This document shows, in pieces, positions 49,480-62,395 of a stretch of 64,000 bases of DNA. Numbering within the stretch: the first letter of the stretch is position 1; each line of letters starts with the position of its first letter. Made by a program: the position numbers and the translations under genes. The notes beneath the pieces were generated by a model. That model was not told the origin of the DNA. It made no database searches and saw nothing but the letters and a program-made list of their open reading frames with translations. The DNA comes from Cardinalis cardinalis. Its lineage: Eukaryota > Chordata > Aves > Passeriformes > Cardinalidae. The stretch spans positions 3,569,298-3,633,297 of the forward strand of contig JACDOX010000024.1 in the NCBI GenBank assembly GCA_014549065.1. The letters run 5' to 3'.

Positions 49480-52400
49480 CTTGAAATACACAAAACAAGA
49501 AAGAGCATCAGATATTTTATTCAGTTTTACAGTTTATCATTCAATGTAGTAAGAAGCTAACACACTGCAGGGCAATTTACTGTCACTCAGCAACATCTAA
49601 TGAAGACACGAATGGAAAGATGGACAGCCCTCTTTCACTGGATTTCTTCTTCAAAGACTTCATTCTAAGTAGGGGACCCAATTCAAGCCCAGTTTTCAAA
49701 AGAATGGTCTTTGTGATTAAAAAAAAAAATTCGTTTTTTAGGTTTTAGTTTGGGTGCAGTTTTTTGATCTTTTCTTTGGGGGGGGGTGTTGGTTTTTTGG
49801 TGTATCAATCAGACTTGGCCCAAGTTTTATTTTCTATTTGCTATGAAATTTTTCACACTTCGTANTTAACAAAAAAATCAAAAGACTTTTCCATTTCTGT
49901 CAACCTTCATTTTGGAATAAAATGTTAAATAACCATTTTGAAGTCCCTTCCAAAAAAAGTTTATCTATAATAACTTTAAGATAACTGATAGGCAAAGAGG
50001 GCTGTATTAAACATACTTGAAGCTATTGCTGAAAGCTGGGTTAAGCCTGCCTAACTGATGACAAAATATTTTGGTCTTACTGACTTCTCCCAGAGAAGCC
50101 TAATGGAAAGCCAATATAAGGCTTAGAAGAGGGAACTGGAAAGCCAGCAGAAGTTTTGAGCCAAAGCAGATAAAGGCAGGTAATTTTAGAAGCAAGCAAA
50201 TGAAACAGCCAGAACATTTCTGAGGGTGAGAAGCAGGTTAAGGAACAGTCTTGGTGGCACTTAAATACCAATATAGACGAGCTAGTGCTGGTGTAAATGA
50301 TGGTCAAACTCCTGAGGAGTCAGTATAAAGTAACAGCAATTGGGTGCTAGAAACAAGATTCCAAACCTCAGTCTCTCTCTGAGAGAGAGGAAAGGTGTGC
50401 CTACAAAAAGCCTTTGGTGAGGCAGCAACACTGGGATTAGGAGTTAGTGGGTACCAAGAACCGAGAGGGACANCCCCAACGCAACTCCTCACCCCAAGGG
50501 TGGGAAGGCAGGGAAGAAGCCCAGTGTCTCCTGAGGAGGGGACAGCACCATGGCACACCAGGCTGGGGTGGGAGAGGTGCTGGGAGGCTGCCAGCACCGT
50601 GCAAAGGCTCAGCCACCAGAAGGCCTTGGAACTCTTGGGTCACAGACACTGGGGCAGACGAAGGGCAGACTTCTGCTCATGAGATCTGTCCTTTGGGTTT
50701 ATACAGCGGGCACTTCGGGGTAGGCTACTTACTCTGTACCAAACAACTACAATTTAGAGACGAAGTGTGGGTTTGGTGTCTGGTTTTGCCTCTTTTTTTA
50801 ATGCAAGAAAGCTACACTCCCTAAGTGTTTTAACAAGATATTGATTAAAACCAAGTGAGGAATTTTTAGCAAATAAGTATTAAAGTAAGTTGACTTATTT
50901 TGTGTCACTGTTCATGGATCTTGATTTCCTCTAACTAGTTATGGTTCCAACAGCACAGGAGACTTTCCTTTGGTATCACCCATTATGGTTTCAAAACCAA
51001 TTTCCAGTAGTTAGTGATCTGTACAAGAGGAATATTAATTTCTGCTTGCTGAGTGACTTTATTTGGATTTTCTCTGTTTCTCATGGAATGATGCTACTAC
51101 TCCAAGCTGATGGTCAAGTTGAAAATTCCATCAGATTTTAAAAAGTTGAAGTTTACTTCTTACAGAATATTCAAATGCCATGAACATTGTTTCAAAGACG
51201 ACAACGAAAACTGATATGCAGTCACCCCTGGTTTTTTACACAGAAAAAAGTTATTTGCATTAACTTTTCTAATTAATAATTTCAGAAAACTGAAATGGCA
51301 TCAGGACCAGGCACACAAGGAAGACAATCAAGGTACAGTGCATCAGCTACCTCAGAGTATAGGAGGAACATCAAAGACCACAGCAACAGGCTTAAGGGAG
51401 CATGTGAAGTGACTGGTGACAAACTACTGTAGAAGAAAATTTGCAGCCTGCCAGAAGGACACACCACAGGTAGTGTGTTCAAGTGAGAAAATCTCCTGCA
51501 TTACTTATAGCTCTATATACGATTTTTGCAATGCTGTCTTTCTGCACTAACTGCAAACAAGGCTCACTTTGCCTTGTGGTAAATCTACTCTGGATCAGTC
51601 AATTGCTATTACACTTATGCAAGTTTGCCTCATGACAATAAATCTGTAATTAGGACATTTTGACTGACTAGGTAAACAAGGCAGAAAAGGGTTTCAAACT
51701 TAAAGACCTTCCATCTAATGGAATCCAGGAATTCTCAACTGCAAATAGCCATACCAAAATGAACAAACGCCACTCCAGCTCTCAGCACATTTAGAATGGA
51801 CAATATCAACTTGTTCAGGTTCAAAATTGGACCTACCTTAAAAAAGTAAAAATCTGGTAGGGCATGTCCTCTAAATTCTAAATATCTAGTTAAAAAAACA
51901 AACAAATCCATTTCTCATTGCCAAGCAATAAAGAAATACAAGACTGATTTGTGATCTTCTGCAGACAGGCCACCACTTTGCAATGTATGTATATATATCA
52001 TAAAAAAGCACATTAACACCAAATGCTATAGCTTTGGAAAATGATATGGAGTTTGTGTTCTGCAAATGTGAGATCACCACTAATCACTGAAAAGTTTGCC
52101 TAAGCAACAATTAAATAAAATTATTCAAAAGAAACTACAAGTGATTTGATCTAATTTTGGTAAACTTAGATAATGCTGATAAATGATCACAATCCAGAAT
52201 AATCACAAGCATCAGGAATTATACTTCCTTAAGAAAGGGATGACAAATTTAACACAGCATATTCAAAGATAGCTGTGTTCAAAGATACTAATTATGAGAT
52301 TGTAAAATGTATATTTTAGAGGGTATAATTAATTAATTATAACAAGGGTCCTAATATTGTGCAGTAATTTCATCTAAAGCAAGACATTTTAGAAGGAAAA

Positions 52401-53163
52401 TATGTTCACTTGTGCTGTGCTTCTACATCCCCTCTCCACATGTAAACACAAAACAAGGACTAAAATAGTTTATCACATTATAAAAAAGGAGTAAGAGCAA
52501 GCATTAAAGATCCTTACAAGATACTGAAACAAACCTTTGCTCTGCAGATCACATCTGTGCTTTTCAATACAGGTAAGAGCTGCTCACAGTATTATGCCAT
52601 GTATGACAAGGCAAGCAGACATCAGAACTGAATGAAAACATTTATCATCCTAACATCATAACAAAAAAGGAACAGATTTGGCTAACAGGTTGCAATATGA
52701 GCTATTATTGCACAAGCAAGTAATCTGCTTTTTGACTCTTGCAAGCAAATTGAACTAAGGTGAGACTTTACTACATGAATATAGAGTTGGACACAAGAAA
52801 TGTTTATAACAAAATTCTTTCATTTTGGCAAATCTCACCTTAATTTCTGAGATTTGAATGATGTAAAATATAATTTTAAACATGCGTTCCTTTCATTTAT
52901 GTGATTGCCAGTGATGGCATTAACCTTTTTAATGGCAACTCCTTGCACATCACACTTCTGAAGCTCTTTTAAGTACACAGAGCAGCATAAATCAAATAGT
53001 TTTTCTGATGAATGGGACTAGATGTTGAGGGCTTATATTCAGAACCAACACAAACCACTGAAGCTGAAACAGAAAACACAGTTCCACTTTTCAGTGAGGT
53101 TGTCTTTACTCATAGCTGATTACTGCTAGTCATCCCTTAAGAACCATGCATGCTACCACTAAC
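49480..53163 (-). other. OSBPL8: OSBPL8 intron 3.7 kb
   Basis: No exon recognised inside. A GC-rich patch lies at 50340-50720 against an AT-rich background and could be an unidentified transposable element. There is a G-run at 49779-49787. N bases stop after 50473. Confidence 0.6.
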
Positions 53164-53367
53164 CTTTGTAGCCCATATGGTCTGCTCCAAAGGATGAAAA
53201 AGTTTGAAACAAAAGCCATCTTTTTTAGAAGGCCTCTCGATGAGTTCACAAACATTCAGCAGCACTGTTCCTACCCACTGGTCATTTTTGGGAGTTTTGT
53301 AAAGAAGCAATACTCCTGGTTTCAGTACACACCACAGTTTGGTCCAGCTTTTCAAGGTACCACGAAT
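53164..53367 (-). CDS. OSBPL8: OSBPL8 exon, PH domain core
   Basis: Encodes IRGTLKSWTKLWCVLKPGVL then LLYKTPKNDQWVGTVLLNVC and KKDGFCFKLFHPLEQTIWAT, the first PH strands with the typical K.W..LWCVL.PG..L.Y pattern. 204 bp = 68 codons. Acceptor CTTCTAG, donor AAAG|GTTAGT. Confidence 0.98.
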
Positions 53368-54059
53368 CTAGAAGATAAATAGTTATACTTATATCTCAGT
53401 GAAGCCAATACCAAAACCATCCCCCTTAACAAAATTAAAATTGAAATTTATTAGCTTTTATTTCAAAGCAAAGTTTATCAGGTCTTTCAAAAGTTTACCC
53501 AGGTTTATTAAAGGATGTAAAGGCATGCTTGTTCTTCTGTCTTGATGAATACCCAGTTCTGCAAATGGGTATGCACACATCCTATTATGGGAAGTATGAC
53601 AATTCAACTGCACTACTGTTGGTAATATGAACTGCTGTCCTCAAGATAGCAGTATCAGCTGGTTCTTAAGAGAGGAAAGGAAAATTACCAGAAATACACA
53701 AAGAAACCAGATATTCAAATATCTGACTGAATTATTTTTGTAATTGTTATATACGTAACAGAGCCACTTCAAAGTGTAAAATGAGAAGGACAAAATGAGA
53801 AATGTAAAGCCAACTCATCCCTAATTGATGGCTATGCACACAATAACAATGTGACTAGGGTGACTGCAATGGGAGCTAAATTCCTCTATTAGACCCCTGG
53901 GATTTGAGCACAGAGACCCTGGGATGCAATTAGTGGCTGCTGTGCCTGTAGAAAAACATTAACAGCAAGTAAAAGATTGAGCCTTTTCTATTCTGGCCAG
54001 AAAGCAGCAAGCAACTAACTGCTCCATCTTCAACTCAGGTTTCACGCTTGGATTCTGAC

Positions 54060-54161
54060 CTTCAACCAGTCAGCCATAACAATAACTGAGGGGTCTGTGA
54101 GTGTGCTAAGTAATTCTTTCGTGGCTCTCTTCTTTTCTTCTCTGTAGTTTTTCTTTTGAAC
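54060..54161 (-). CDS. OSBPL8: OSBPL8 exon, PH domain start
   Basis: Encodes VQKKNYREEKKRATKELLST then LTDPSVIVMADWLK. A basic helix leads into the first PH strand. 102 bp = 34 codons. Acceptor TTTACAG, donor GAAG|GTCAGA. Confidence 0.97.
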
Positions 54162-54961
54162 CTGTAAAAAATAATAAAAATGTTTACAATGTCATGGCCA
54201 TAAGCCAGTTATCAGCACAAAAATGTATCAGCCAATACAAGCTGAGGAAAAACCTTCTAAATTCAATTTGCAATACAGATATAGAAAAACAGCTTTAAAA
54301 CAGAGTATTGACTTCAAAGTCAACAATTACTTCAAGAGCAACTATGATGTAGCCAGTTTCAGATTCTTCTGCAATTTTCTTCAGAAATTGAGGACTTTGA
54401 AGCTCCTCTTAGAATCAAAGGGGAGGAAAGACCAACCAAACCAAATTCCAATATACAGGTACATCATCTGATCTGTGGTCTTTACCCACCAGTTATGTTC
54501 CCCCCTAGGAGAAATTTGCAGGAATGTACCTCCCTCATTTAAAGCCAAATAATTTTAAGTTTCTCTTGAAATGGCATCTACTAAACAGTGGATTTTGGTC
54601 TTGCTGCAGAACAGAGGGAAGAAGATAGTAGAAATGCATTCAAATTGCTATTCTGATAATTCCATTTGTCATTTCATTGCATGTAGATGTCCTGAGGTTG
54701 CTGCCAATCTGAAATAATCTATAATCTGAGTAATTCTACAATATTGTGTCATCTTAAAGTCAGCATTATAGAAGCTATTATTCAAGTAAAAAATGCAGTA
54801 AAATTTGAAGAGACTCAACAGCACAACTTCTCTCAATACTTAAATATTCCCTAAGTCTCATCATTATTTAGCATTTTTGTCTTCTCACTAAAGAATAAGG
54901 AAAAACTATGTGAATGCATTTATAGTCCTTGAAAAGGAAATTAATTTCTAGAGAGATTCAC

Positions 54962-55042
54962 CTTGAGAGATTCTTTTTTTGTAAGTTTGCTTGAAGATTG
55001 AGAGATGTCCTTCTCAGAGCCATTGAAAAGCTTGGATTCAGA
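54962..55042 (-). CDS. OSBPL8: OSBPL8 exon, Ser/Lys-rich linker
   Basis: Encodes SESKLFNGSEKDISQSSSKL then TKKESLK, N-terminal to the PH domain. 81 bp = 27 codons. Acceptor TTTCAG, donor CAAG|GTGAAT. Confidence 0.96.
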
Positions 55043-58000
55043 CTGAAATTCACAACACACATAATAAATAAATGACAATGGCAGATACAAGAATATATTA
55101 CTGATGCTGGCACTTTAGTGTTTGAAGTGCAATTATGTTTGCAAGGTTCCCATTCCCTCTCATTTCTCTACTGTGTCTCCCCTTAAAAAAATCCAAACAA
55201 ACCAATAAACCACTACTGGTAAAATGAACTGTTCACCACCTATTCATGAAGTGTCTTTTTGTAAGGGTTTTATGGGAAAGAAGTCTGAGGTTCCTTTGGA
55301 AGCAGCTGACCCATACACAGCAAGTATTTAACTCATGTAGACTGTCACTAGACAGAGCGTGCTTGAATAGTTAGGCATTATTTTCACAGAGAGAGAATGT
55401 TTTAGGAGAATCCAGGTGTTTTAACAGAGGAGTCATTCCCAGGATTTATGAATCAGAATATAGAATCAGCTGTCTTCATCGACAACTTGACAGCTTCTCC
55501 AAACAGACTGCTATAGAGGCACTTACCCTGTGACTCATGAAGGAAAATACAGCCTCTTCAGTCTAGGATTCAGTGTTCTGTAAATCATCAGAGTACAACT
55601 GCCCACTAATGGCACTTGTTCTGCTCCTTGAACCCTAATTCCACGCTCTGATTACTTTGCAAGTCATCCTCAAGGAGCTCACGGTGGCATCAGGCAGGAA
55701 CCAGAGCCAGGTTTGTTCGTGACACCCAAGCCTCGTTCATGCAGGACAAGGAGCTGCCTCAGCACCACATGATTTCCTCCCCCGCCTCTCCCCCATGTCT
55801 TGTGAGGTTCAAAGTTTGCACCTTACAAGAGGTTTGCCGCCTACTAGTTGAAAGGGAACTCAAGCCACCAAATATTCACTTTGGGAACAGCACTCTTTAG
55901 GGAAAAAAAAAGGGGTGGGGGGGAAAGAGGAGTCTAAGAGGAGTCTGTAATAGTTTTCATACCATTCCTATCAGAGATCAGAGAACATTGAGTAGGTATT
56001 CATTAAATACAGACTTCAGATAAATTAGAGAGTTGTATTTCTTTGTGCACTGAAATATAAGCCTGATGGACCCAGAACTTCTGCATTGTCAAAAAAAAAA
56101 ACCCCAACCAAAATAATTTAACATTGCAAACTGAGTATTCAATTCAAATTCAAGGACATTTTATCAAAACTGACCCTTAAGATGTTCCGCATTTCAAATC
56201 TCAAATGACAGTGCAAAGTCTATTCACTGAATTTGTATTTTGGAATACCATAAAATGACAGTCTAAAAATACGCAAGCTTTGAGTAAAATTTACAGCTAT
56301 AATACAAACAGTGCACTTCAGCATTCTCTTAACTCACAGGCTGCTCAAACAAAAGAAACAAAGCCTAAAGAGTCACAATCTGTACAGAACAATTTAACCT
56401 GGATTCTACTTTACATCTTTAATTCAGAACTAACACTTTACAGAAGTCTACTTAGGTATTGTAAAAAAGATATGTGCAACAACTGGCAAAAAGTAGTTTT
56501 AGCTTAAAATTATTTTACTGATAAATAAATGTTCTTTAACTTCTGTATCTATCTTGGAAAAATACAGGAAACATCTTGTAATAAAGGTATGTTCTTGACA
56601 TTTAAAATCTAGCTTTAAGATGAGTGCACAACTTGAAATTAAATTCCTCTCTCTAGAATTTAAAGGAAATACAGTACTTTAAATGTAGTAACAGAAGAGG
56701 GGGAAAATGATTATCACTGTCACATAAGAAGAGGTAATGAACTCATTATGCAAGCTATAATGGAACAACTTAAGCAAAACATTCATAAATATTCTAGTTG
56801 TTCACCAACAGAAAGCTAAGGCAATCTAAAGGTCATGCATAGAAAAGCCCCAAACCATTAAGTTTCCCTGCTTAAAAAACTAATTTTCTCATTGTCTCAG
56901 TTTTAAAGCTCATTAATATGACACTGAGTAAAGGTTTACATTTAGCTGTTCAATGTTACGAGACAGGCAAGTGATCTGTGTGTATATTTTTAAGCCAGTA
57001 ACCTTCTCACTGTTATATCCACTCAGAGTGGATGGGATAAAAAATTTAGAAGAAAACACTTTAAGAGAACCTGCTGTAACTCCCAGCAAGGTACATTCAG
57101 TACCAGATTCCAGGCAAATCCCATCACTGCTTTTCCATTCTCCCTTAGAAAGAAGGGCTGATATTTCACTTCTATTAGTAAAATCAAGCCCCACATGCAG
57201 CAATTAAAAAAAAAGGGTGAAGAAAAGCATGTATTAGCAGAAGTAGGAATATTGGTATCATCTTTGACAGAAAGACACAAAAAATATAATAGCAAAGAAG
57301 CCAAAGACTTAAGATCCTGTTAAGACAACAGCTAAGAAAAAATAAGGGAGAGGAAAAGGGAATTGGAAAGTCAAAGATATATGATTCTTGAGAGTCTGGA
57401 ATAAATCCAAGTCAAAANAGATTGTATTAACTTGATTTCCAAGTCAAACTGATTTGGAGGTTTCTGGACCAATGTAAATATTTTGATCACAAGAAAGCTG
57501 GATGGTGAAGTATGCTTCATTGATATTCCTGACAAGTGAGGCTCTAGGATGCAGTAAAGCAAAAAGATTCAAAGTTTTGTGATTCCAAGTCACATGTAAG
57601 ACCCCAACAGTTTGAAATGCTTAGCTACACACCACAAAATTGCAGCATCAGCTGCAGACACCAAACTGCTTATCCCATTGCAATTTCAATGGCACCATTG
57701 AAGCCTGGAAATGCTACTATAATCTTTAAGCCTCTTCATTTTCTTTCAGTATCTTTGTAATGTTTGTCTTTATGGGCTCTGATATATCAAATAGCACAGA
57801 AATATTTGTGTCAAGACCTCGAGTGCAAACCCTATCTCCAAAGGGTGTGGCTGCCTGTGCCCAAGACAGAGTGCTCTGGGAACAGCTGTGTGCAAAAGCA
57901 GCAAAAAGCAAGAATTTCCCCCTTTTCCCTGAAAGCTAGCTGTCACCTTCCAGAGCAACCCACACCTGCTGCAACCCAACAATCTGTTTAAGTGCCTGTT

Positions 58001-58352
58001 ACCATATTTGCCTCTTTAAAAGACAGTGGATTTCCTAGCAGAAAATAGAGAAACACATGGCTAGGTAAGTTAAAGCCTTTGAACTCTACGGCAAGGCAAT
58101 ATCCCACTCCAAGACAACCACAAGAAGACTTCATATTTAATTTCCACTACTTTGAACCACAGATTTGGAAGTGATGTCATCCTAGGAACTATATGAAGAG
58201 ATTCCTTTTAATCTTTATGTATTGCTGAATCTGAAGAGTAATCTTCAAGATTATCTACAACAAAAGTTAAATACACTTGCCCTTAATTAAAAATGCGTAT
58301 CCTCTTTACACAGCAACATTTTTAAGACAGGTTAGGAGATTGTGTTCCTTAC
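55043..58352 (-). other. OSBPL8: OSBPL8 intron 3.3 kb
   Basis: AT-rich, with a purine-rich A/G tract near 55901-55935 and poly(A) near 56091-56102. No exon or known element recognised. Confidence 0.6.
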
Positions 58353-58420
58353 CTTGCTTTTTGACATAGAATGTGCTGCATCGTCTTTTTGTGACGCATC
58401 GTCCTTCCCTTTGTCAAAAC
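58353..58420 (-). CDS. OSBPL8: OSBPL8 exon, most 5' one identified
   Basis: The first two bases (GT) complete a codon from the previous exon (Gly if that exon ends in G). The exon then encodes FDKGKDDASQKDDAAHSMSK and SK, corresponding to about residues 74-95 of human ORP8. 68 bp. Acceptor TTTAAG, donor CAAG|GTAAGG. Confidence 0.95.
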
Positions 58421-59390
58421 CTTAAAGAAAACCAGCATTGTTGCAAATTATTTAAATTCATTAATAAAATTTATACAAACTAGCTTTTGAAATAAATTTG
58501 CCAATGTGTTTAGCATAAAAAAGTACAAGTAAATCAGATTTTCAAATAGCATATACACACCAATCTATCTCATCAGTTGAAAACATAACAGCTACTACCA
58601 TATACGCTAATTTCATACTCACCACTAAGAGGCAAGAACAGTTCAGTATATTTGAATAATCCTGTACCTGATCCAATAACCCAATGAAATTTAAATATAA
58701 CATGCCAACTTTTGTCCTTTTATTTTCTCATTCTATCCTACTTGCACACATGCAGGCACAGAGAAGAGTACTAAATAAAGTCTTTTTTTGTTTCCTCATT
58801 TCTGAATCTTTCTGTAGCTAGATAATTGTTAAATACCACCTACAGGAAAGCAAATCTGACTAAAATCACCAGTCAGGATTTTTTTCCAAGACAATGGAAA
58901 AGGCTCCTTTCATTAGCCTTGACATTTTACTTTCAACTTGACACTCAAGAAGCAAACTACACCGCCTTTTATTAAAACAGTTGTCGAAATCCCATGTTTC
59001 TCTTCTGTGACAAACCCAACACTTCCCCAGTATCCAGAATGCAAAGTAAGTTAGTGTCTGTGCGACAATGGAAAACAGGGACTCAGCTGCTCTGTGCCAC
59101 ATAACGTATACTGAGAACGTGGCCCCCTCTCACAGAAAAACTGCCTCCTGTGCTTACAAGACATCTCACTCATTGATCAATTTAATTTGAAGAGAGCAGT
59201 GGCAGCATAAAGTTTTTATAAACAGGGATAAAACAAATTGCACAATGCATTTATCTAAGTCAGCATGCCGTCACACACCCTCTGAAGAGGAGGCAGATGA
59301 GACCGTGAAGTCAGGCATGGATTTCAGAACAGCCCGGGCAGCTGAGAAGCCTGGCACAGGGGTGTCCAAGAATGCCTGTGAGAGGGCACT

Positions 59391-59500
59391 GCACCAGCAG
59401 GGACACCCTGCACCCATGGACATGGCACCAGCAGGGCAGCACACCCTCAGACACCGCACCAGACACGGCACCAGCAGGCACACTGCATCCATGGACACCA
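59391..59500 (+). repeat. Degenerate minisatellite, gcaccagcag units
   Basis: The decamer gcaccagcag recurs at 59391, 59425 and 59468, each followed by related sequence (caccctgcacccatggaca at the first, cacactgcatccatggaca at the third). Spacing is 34 and 43 bases. Open frames overlapping it (59245-59601 plus; 59271-59607 minus) are likely by-products. Confidence 0.75.
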
Positions 59501-62140
59501 CCAGTGCTTTGGAGCATCCCTCTGGGCATGGTCCTGACTTCAAAACAGAAATCGGTCTTCTGATCCCTGAAATTAGAAGACTTACTAGAGAAACTCCTTG
59601 ATTTCACATTCTTCAGGGGAATGTGTGTATGGAGGGGAAACTATGAGCTTGGAAAGAATTTTTAACTTTTTGTAGCAAGGTTGGATAGATTGTACATAGT
59701 AGGAATTTTTTTTTTTTTGGTTATTATTATCTTCAGCCCTCTACAACTTGCAATACCTAGAAACTCTAAGACAGAACTGATTCATTTGTCACAATTACAC
59801 ATCCCAGAAAGATTCATGGAGTTAAAGGGGTTGATCTCCAGGTTACATGAGAAATCTTAAGATTCCTCTTGATTTTGGTCTGGTAGTCTTTTGGGGATTT
59901 TTCTCCCTTTATATTTATTACTTCGTGCAGGTATTCCTTTTTAAGACCAGATTTTTAAAAATTATATACTGCAGTACAATATCCCATTTTACGTTCACAG
60001 AAAGGAAGCCCTACATGCCTTTACAAATAACTTTTTAACATCCTTATAGAAGCCTCACCTGGACATAGTTCATTAAATCCTTCATTTTAAAATTCTTCCA
60101 ACACACCTGCAATAGACTTGTTCAGCTAATGGAAACTGTAACATAGGAAACCATTTGACAACAGGAAAGGAGTACCTTGACAGGTAGAAGATTTGTAGTA
60201 CTAGGGAATTCACAGACACCAGAAGCTACATTTCCTAGGTAATATCAAATGCAAAAGCACGTTTTCTACAGCACTAGTTATCAGGCATGAAACAAAGGTT
60301 GTTTAAAGCCTCAGAGGCTACTCTTGCCTTGGTTTACTTAGAAGTTACTGGATTCAATGCCAGTCTTAGGCAGCCAGACAAACACCAGAACCACAGCAGA
60401 GGCTTTCTCCTCATCCAGTGCCCAAAAAAAGGGAAGGAATCAAATCCCACTGAAAATGCAATGCAGGCATTTTCTAATGACTTTCTCATTTTCGTTTGTT
60501 TAATGGCACATAGAGAAGCCTTAGTAAGGGGGAATCAGCAAGGAAGTGCTAAGTCAGGATTGTTCTTACAGAAGAGAAGCTCTAATTCCAAGCTTGCTTT
60601 CTGAAGCACAACAATTTTATGGACTTTACACACCCTTATCCAACAGACATACATTTTTTATTTTCCCAAACAAGCTTTGCACAAGTACCACCAAGAAGCA
60701 ATGAAACCAAAAAGAACTATTCTGTCCCAGAGAACTGGACACAAAGACCAAAGTTCACTTGCATTTCCATAAATTTCACCTCCTTGCTTTCAGTGTCCCG
60801 AGCTGCAGAGGTGTGTGTGCCTGATTCATGAACCTACCCACCACACAGACTGCACCCCTCCTCACCCACAGCACAGAAAAGAGCTCTCTCAGGGTTAGCA
60901 AAGCCAAGTCAGGGTGCTGCACCTCCTGGAACAACTTGCATTGCCCCATCTTGGTCTGTGAGGAAACCCAGTCATCCAGCTTTGCATCCCCCACCATCCT
61001 ACTAGTGACCTCCCTCTGTGTAGAGGGATAAGCTCACAATACAGACAGCTGTCTGGAGCAGAGACTGCCAGAGCACAAGAGGCTAGAAGCAGGGTATAAT
61101 AAAATGTTTCAAATTTTTCAATATTTATCAGCAGTGGTTTTGGGCCTAATATTTTAGACCTAATATTTATTCCCACCTTGTAACTCAATCAGCAGCTCCT
61201 TAACAAAATAACCTGAGCCCACATTTCACAATGTGGAAATTCAGGTGTTGAAGACAGTCCCTTTCTGTAATTTCCTCTGTATTGAATCCTTTGAATTTAT
61301 GTATCATTTTCTACGTACAATCCTGAAAGCAATCTCTAGAGTTAGGAGCTCCACTGCTGTCCTCTCTAAAGCAGTTCTGAGCATCAGCGATTGCGTTCAA
61401 AGCAACACTACACCTTAACAGGCTTTCTCCCAGTGTGACCGTCCTTATCTTAACAGCTCAGGTGCCATGGGCTCTGAAAGCTGATCCCAATGCCAGTGCA
61501 GTCAGCCACAGTTCATGGTATGACCTCAGAAGCCAAGGGAAACTGTCCATTAGTGCATTCCTACTGTAAGCACTCAGCATGTTCTTCCAAAACTTGCAGG
61601 TGAAAATCTACATTAAAACTCATTAGGAGCTTTCAGAGAGATTTAAGAGCCTGACAGAGGAACCAGAACCCTTGCATACAAGAGATCAGTGAAACAAAAT
61701 CAAACAGCGCTGCTTTAGAGATTGAGACAGATTATGTAGTCAATGAAAACAACAACAAAAAAAACCAAACCCCCAAAACCACCCAACAAAACAAAACAAA
61801 AAGATCTTCAAAACACTGTTGTTGACAAAAACGAGGCTATATACTCTGCAAAATTAAAGACTATTTAGGATTAAGACTGTGGCAGAGTACAGTTTCAAAA
61901 AAAAAAACCCATCTAGATAATAGATTTCAATTTTCAAGCATAACATGTACTTTTTGAAGTTGCACACACAATCTGTCCCTTCAGTCAGTTTTGAAGGAAG
62001 GGAAAAACCAAAACCAACCACATAACTCTTAGATCTCAAATACTGGCTTTGTGTCTCTCAATAAATGCCATCTGCAATTATGATACACAAGAAAAATACA
62101 TCAGAAAATAAGCATGTTACTTTTTAATGTCAGATCTATT

Positions 62141-62395
62141 TTATTCATAAAAGAAATAATTGCTATCCACTGGAGGCTCTTTTTGAAACATACAGAAAAA
62201 ACAGCAGAAAAGCAATGCAATGCATGAAAAGATCACAAATAGCAATCCAAGCAACAGTGTTACTGACTTCCAAGTGAAAAGAAAAGAACAGCCTGATTTG
62301 ATTACTGGCGTGCATGTGCAGTTTTGAAGAACAAATACTTCAGCTGGAAAATGCTTCTGGAAGAACCATGAGCTGTACTTAGTGGGGATTATCAA
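62141..62395 (-). other. Unassigned open frame with membrane segment
   Basis: A minus-strand frame of 84 codons, extendable a few codons upstream to an acceptor-like TTTATTATATAG. It contains FVLQNCTCTPVIKSGCSFLF, a hydrophobic run of about 26 residues (SVTLLLGLLFVIFSCIALLF and on) and a short polar tail ending SNYFFYE. The stop TAA is embedded in an AATAAA hexamer. I do not recognise the protein. It has no ATG start and lies inside an OSBPL8 intron, so it could be a terminal exon or chance. Confidence 0.2.

Larger units (their letters stand above)
33508..58420 (-). other. OSBPL8: OSBPL8 (ORP8), 20 coding exons, 5' end off window
   Basis: ORP8 is an oxysterol-binding-protein family lipid-transfer protein. 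It is anchored in the ER by a C-terminal helix and reaches the plasma membrane (and other organelles) with its PH domain, where it exchanges phosphatidylserine for PI4P/PI(4,5)P2. Twenty minus-strand exons share consistent phases and add up to 816 codons plus stop. That equals human ORP8 (889 residues) from about residue 74 on. Order: Ser/Lys-rich N-terminal linker; PH domain (exons at 54060, 53164, 49395, 48126); an acidic disordered linker (44263); the ORD lipid-binding domain with the family signature EQVSHHPP split across 41143/40613; a post-ORD coiled/charged part; and a C-terminal membrane segment (HYVFIVLMVLLQLIINVLF). All junctions are GT-AG. First coding exons (start Met) are beyond 64000. 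Confidence 0.97.
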
